64,000 bases of DNA from positions 62,001 to 126,000 of the forward strand of contig CBDEGK010000004.1 in the NCBI GenBank assembly GCA_965237855.1, given 5' to 3'. The notes under the pieces are model-generated. The model saw nothing but the letters and a program-made list of their open reading frames with translations, was not told the DNA's origin and ran no database searches. Below are positions 61,747 to 64,000 of the stretch, in pieces; the first letter of the stretch is position 1, and every line of letters begins with the position of its first letter. The position numbers and the translations under genes were made by a program. The DNA is from CBDEGK01 sp965237855. Lineage in GTDB: Bacteria; Pseudomonadota; Gammaproteobacteria; Pseudomonadales; Halieaceae.

Positions 61747-63999
61747 TCAAAGCCAGTGAGCGCGTGTCCCCTCGCGATGAGCACTGATCGACACCAGTTC
61801 ACCACCGCGAATGCGCAACTCAAGGGCGCCGTCCTCGGCGGTGTTGTACAGGCGCGCGCCGATTCTCCGGTAAGCCGCCAGTACCGCCGGTCGGGGATGA
61901 CCGAAGCGATTGAGAAAGCCTGCGCTGACCACCGCGATGCGCGGTGCGACCTGGCGCAGAAAAGGGCCGGATGACGAGTTACCACTGCCATGGTGTGGCA
62001 CCACCAGCACATCTGCCGCCAGCGCATTGCCGTAATATTGCACCAGCTCAAGCTCAGAGCGCCGGCCTATATCACCGGGCAGCAGTATCCGGTAACCATG
62101 GAAATCCAACATCAACACGCAGGATTGTTCATTGTCATCGGCCATGTTGCTGGAGGCGATCGGGTGCAGCTGGGTGATAAGCAGATCGCCCGCCCGCCAA
62201 AAACCACCCCTCTGGCAGGCTTGCTGAAGCAGCTCGACCGGCTGCCTGGCGTCCCCATACAGCAGTTCATCGATGCGAAGCTGCGCGGCCAGGGTCGCCA
62301 CCCCACTGGCGTGATCCCGGTCACTATGACTGATCACCAGTGTGTTGAGCCCGCTGATGCCGCGCTGGCGAAGGAATGGCAGCAGCACCGAGTTGGCCAT
62401 ATTGAATCCCGCCGGGTCGCCGGCACCGGTGTCATACAGCAATCGATAATCAGCAGTTTGCACCAGTACTGCCAGCCCTTGGCCGACATCAAATACCGTG
62501 ATTTTCAGTTCGCCCTCTGGCAGCGGCAGCGGCTGCGCACCCGACCACAGTGGCAGCAACAAGCAGCAGCCGAGCAGAGCCCAAGGCTGGCGGCGAAACA
62601 GGGCCAGCAGCCAGGCGCCGATCACTGCCAACACCAGGGCACCGGCAGAGGGTTGAAACTGCAGCCAGGCCTGTTGCCAGGCGAGCCAGGAAGTTGCGTC
62701 GAACCAGGCCAGAACCACGCCGCTAACATTGAACAGCCCTACCAACACGGCTGGTACGCTAGCTGTCACAGCCAGCCACAGCACCAACAACAGGCTTGCG
62801 GGTACCAGTACAAAGCTGACCAGCGGCACCACCAGCAGATTCGCCAGCGGTGATACCAGGCTCAAGCCACCGAACCAGAAACTGGCAAACGTCCCCAGAC
62901 CCAGGCTCAGGACCAACTGAATTTGCAGAAGATGACGCCAGCCCGGCAACAACGGCCAGCGTCTCAACAGGAAAATAATCAGCGCTACGGCGGCGAAGGA
63001 AAGCCAGAAGCCCGGGTTATGGGTACACAGGGGATCGAGCACATTGACCGCCCAGGCAGCGATCAACAAGGCCCGCCCGCCATCCAGCCTGCGTCGGCAC
63101 AACAGCGCCAACTGCAGGCTCACCAGCATGACCAGGGCCCGTTGCGCGGGCAAGCCAAATCCCGCCAGGGCCGCAAAGCTGCCTGCCAGCGCCAGGCTAC
63201 ACAGCTGTGGCCAGGCGTAACCCCCGCCCAGGCGAACCAGTAATTTACCCAGCCCAAACCCGATCCCTGCCACCAGGCCAACGTGCAGACCGGATACTAC
63301 GAACAGATGCGACAGACCCAGGCCCTTGATCACTTGCCAATCGGCCACCGGAATCGCACTGCGCTCGCCGATGGCCAGTGCCTGCGCCAGGCCCCTGCCG
63401 GTATTTGTGAGCGCCGATTTGGCCAGGTCGTCCTGCAATTGCTGACGTGCTCGTTGATACCAGGGCAGCGCAGCCGCATCGTTGCCGAGCAGTCGCAAGG
63501 AGCGTTCGCGCACATAGCCGGTTGCGCAATACCGGTTCTGGATCAGCCAGGCCTGAAAGTTAAAGGAACCCGGATTGGACAGACCCCAGGGGGGCTTGAG
63601 CCGGGCCTCCAGCGCCCAGCGCTGGCCCGCCCGGATTGAAGTATCACCGTAGTAGGACAGCAATAAATTGCATCCTGGGTACTCATCTAGCTGCAGGATA
63701 AATCGCTGCCGCCGACCGCCGCCGCTAAACTGGCGAATTTCCGCGGGCGCCAAAACCAGGCCATGTATTTGCCTCACCTCGGCCTCACCCTGGTAAGGCA
63801 AACCAAGATCCGGCAGTTTGTCCAGGTGCTGCCCCGCGTAGCAGGCACCCAGGCACAGCGCTACAGCAAACCGCGTCAATCTGTTGCGTCTCCACAACAA
63901 CAACAAAAGACTGCAGCTCAGCGTTGCTTGCAGCTGCGTGAGCGAGGGCGCGTGCGGCATCCAGGCCAGCACCACAATCCCTGTCGCAGTACCTGTCAT
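61747..63999 (-). CDS. comEC: ComEC/Rec2 DNA internalisation channel
   Basis: 750 residues. Inner-membrane channel for single-stranded DNA uptake. N-terminal membrane segments, competence domain with LSHLFVVSGLHVGLVAGIGF (about 215-240), multiple membrane helices, then a C-terminal metallo-beta-lactamase-like domain (about 500-720) with VFDVGQGLAVLVQ and the metal motif SHSDRDHASG. ATG at 63999 is the first codon visible; the true start may lie beyond the window edge, so the 5' end is uncertain. Upstream of exbB-exbD, as in Pseudomonas. Suggests possible natural competence. Confidence 0.92.
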   Translation of the reverse strand: MTGTATGIVVLAWMPHAPSLTQLQATLSCSLLLLLWRRNRLTRFAVALCLGACYAGQHLDKLPDLGLPYQGEAEVRQIHGLVLAPAEIRQFSGGGRRQRFILQLDEYPGCNLLLSYYGDTSIRAGQRWALEARLKPPWGLSNPGSFNFQAWLIQNRYCATGYVRERSLRLLGNDAAALPWYQRARQQLQDDLAKSALTNTGRGLAQALAIGERSAIPVADWQVIKGLGLSHLFVVSGLHVGLVAGIGFGLGKLLVRLGGGYAWPQLCSLALAGSFAALAGFGLPAQRALVMLVSLQLALLCRRRLDGGRALLIAAWAVNVLDPLCTHNPGFWLSFAAVALIIFLLRRWPLLPGWRHLLQIQLVLSLGLGTFASFWFGGLSLVSPLANLLVVPLVSFVLVPASLLLVLWLAVTASVPAVLVGLFNVSGVVLAWFDATSWLAWQQAWLQFQPSAGALVLAVIGAWLLALFRRQPWALLGCCLLLPLWSGAQPLPLPEGELKITVFDVGQGLAVLVQTADYRLLYDTGAGDPAGFNMANSVLLPFLRQRGISGLNTLVISHSDRDHASGVATLAAQLRIDELLYGDARQPVELLQQACQRGGFWRAGDLLITQLHPIASSNMADDNEQSCVLMLDFHGYRILLPGDIGRRSELELVQYYGNALAADVLVVPHHGSGNSSSGPFLRQVAPRIAVVSAGFLNRFGHPRPAVLAAYRRIGARLYNTAEDGALELRIRGGELVSISAHREGTRAHWL

Positions 64000-64000
64000 C

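Overview
The window reads as chromosomal DNA of a gammaproteobacterium. Blocks such as tig-clpP-clpX-lon-hupB-ppiD, pilZ-holB-tmk-mltG-pabC-fabF-acpP-fabG-fabD-plsX-rpmF-yceD, rluC/rne, tusDCBE and uvrC-pgsA match the gene order known from Pseudomonas and its relatives. The mix of extra genes (NSS-type sodium symporter, RTX-like giant protein, acyl-CoA catabolism genes) fits a marine Cellvibrionales/Halieaceae-like relative. That placement is an inference from gene order, not from a search.

Layout. 1-7.8 kb (minus strand): protein-quality block, tRNA-Leu(UAG), tig, clpP, clpX, lon (with a good heat-shock-type promoter), hupB and the N-terminal part of ppiD. 8-9.3 kb: a GH84-type glycosidase gene with an apparent one-base frameshift at its start, followed by an intergenic chain of hairpins ending in a U-tract. 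9.3-18.4 kb (minus): pilZ, DNA polymerase delta-prime, dTMP kinase, MltG, and the fatty-acid/phospholipid initiation cluster. 18.4-24.9 kb: maf (plus), a GlcNAc-transferase-like gene, a HAD phosphatase and rluC (minus), then a divergent rne with an in-frame 30-nt minisatellite. 24.9-30.2 kb: tRNA-Ser(UGA), then about 5.1 kb bounded by a 12-bp copy of the tRNA 3' end, carrying a sulfotransferase and a 1,202-residue DUF4347/cadherin-like/DUF4214 protein. This looks like a tRNA-anchored island without an integrase. 30.3-34.9 kb (plus): yccA-like gene, the tus sulfur-relay operon, a TrpD2/YbiB-like gene, trmA and a pterin dehydratase. 34.8-43.6 kb: an unknown nuclease-like protein, dimeric dUTPase, large mechanosensitive channel, molybdopterin oxidoreductase, and a polyglycine lipoprotein. 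43.6-52.7 kb: tRNA-Leu(UAA), sodium symporter, Tat-type SDR, recQ, RIO kinase, dbpA, enoyl-CoA hydratase and acyl-CoA synthetase.

52.8-55.3 kb: a LuxR-type regulator gene is split by an IS3-family element with a 4-bp target duplication. Removing the element restores the reading frame exactly. The IS transposase is itself interrupted by a 163-bp insert flanked by 7-bp direct repeats, so the locus is nested (insert in IS in regulator). 55.3-64 kb (minus): SEC-C protein, tRNA-Cys, pgsA, uvrC, murB, low-molecular-weight phosphatase, kdsB, exbD, exbB and comEC. lpxK, normally between kdsB and exbD in Pseudomonas, is absent from this position.

Most of the window is ordinary housekeeping DNA. The parts most worth a second look are the nested insertion at 53.6-55.0 kb, the tRNA-Ser island, the hairpin array at 9.13-9.30 kb and the GH84 frameshift.
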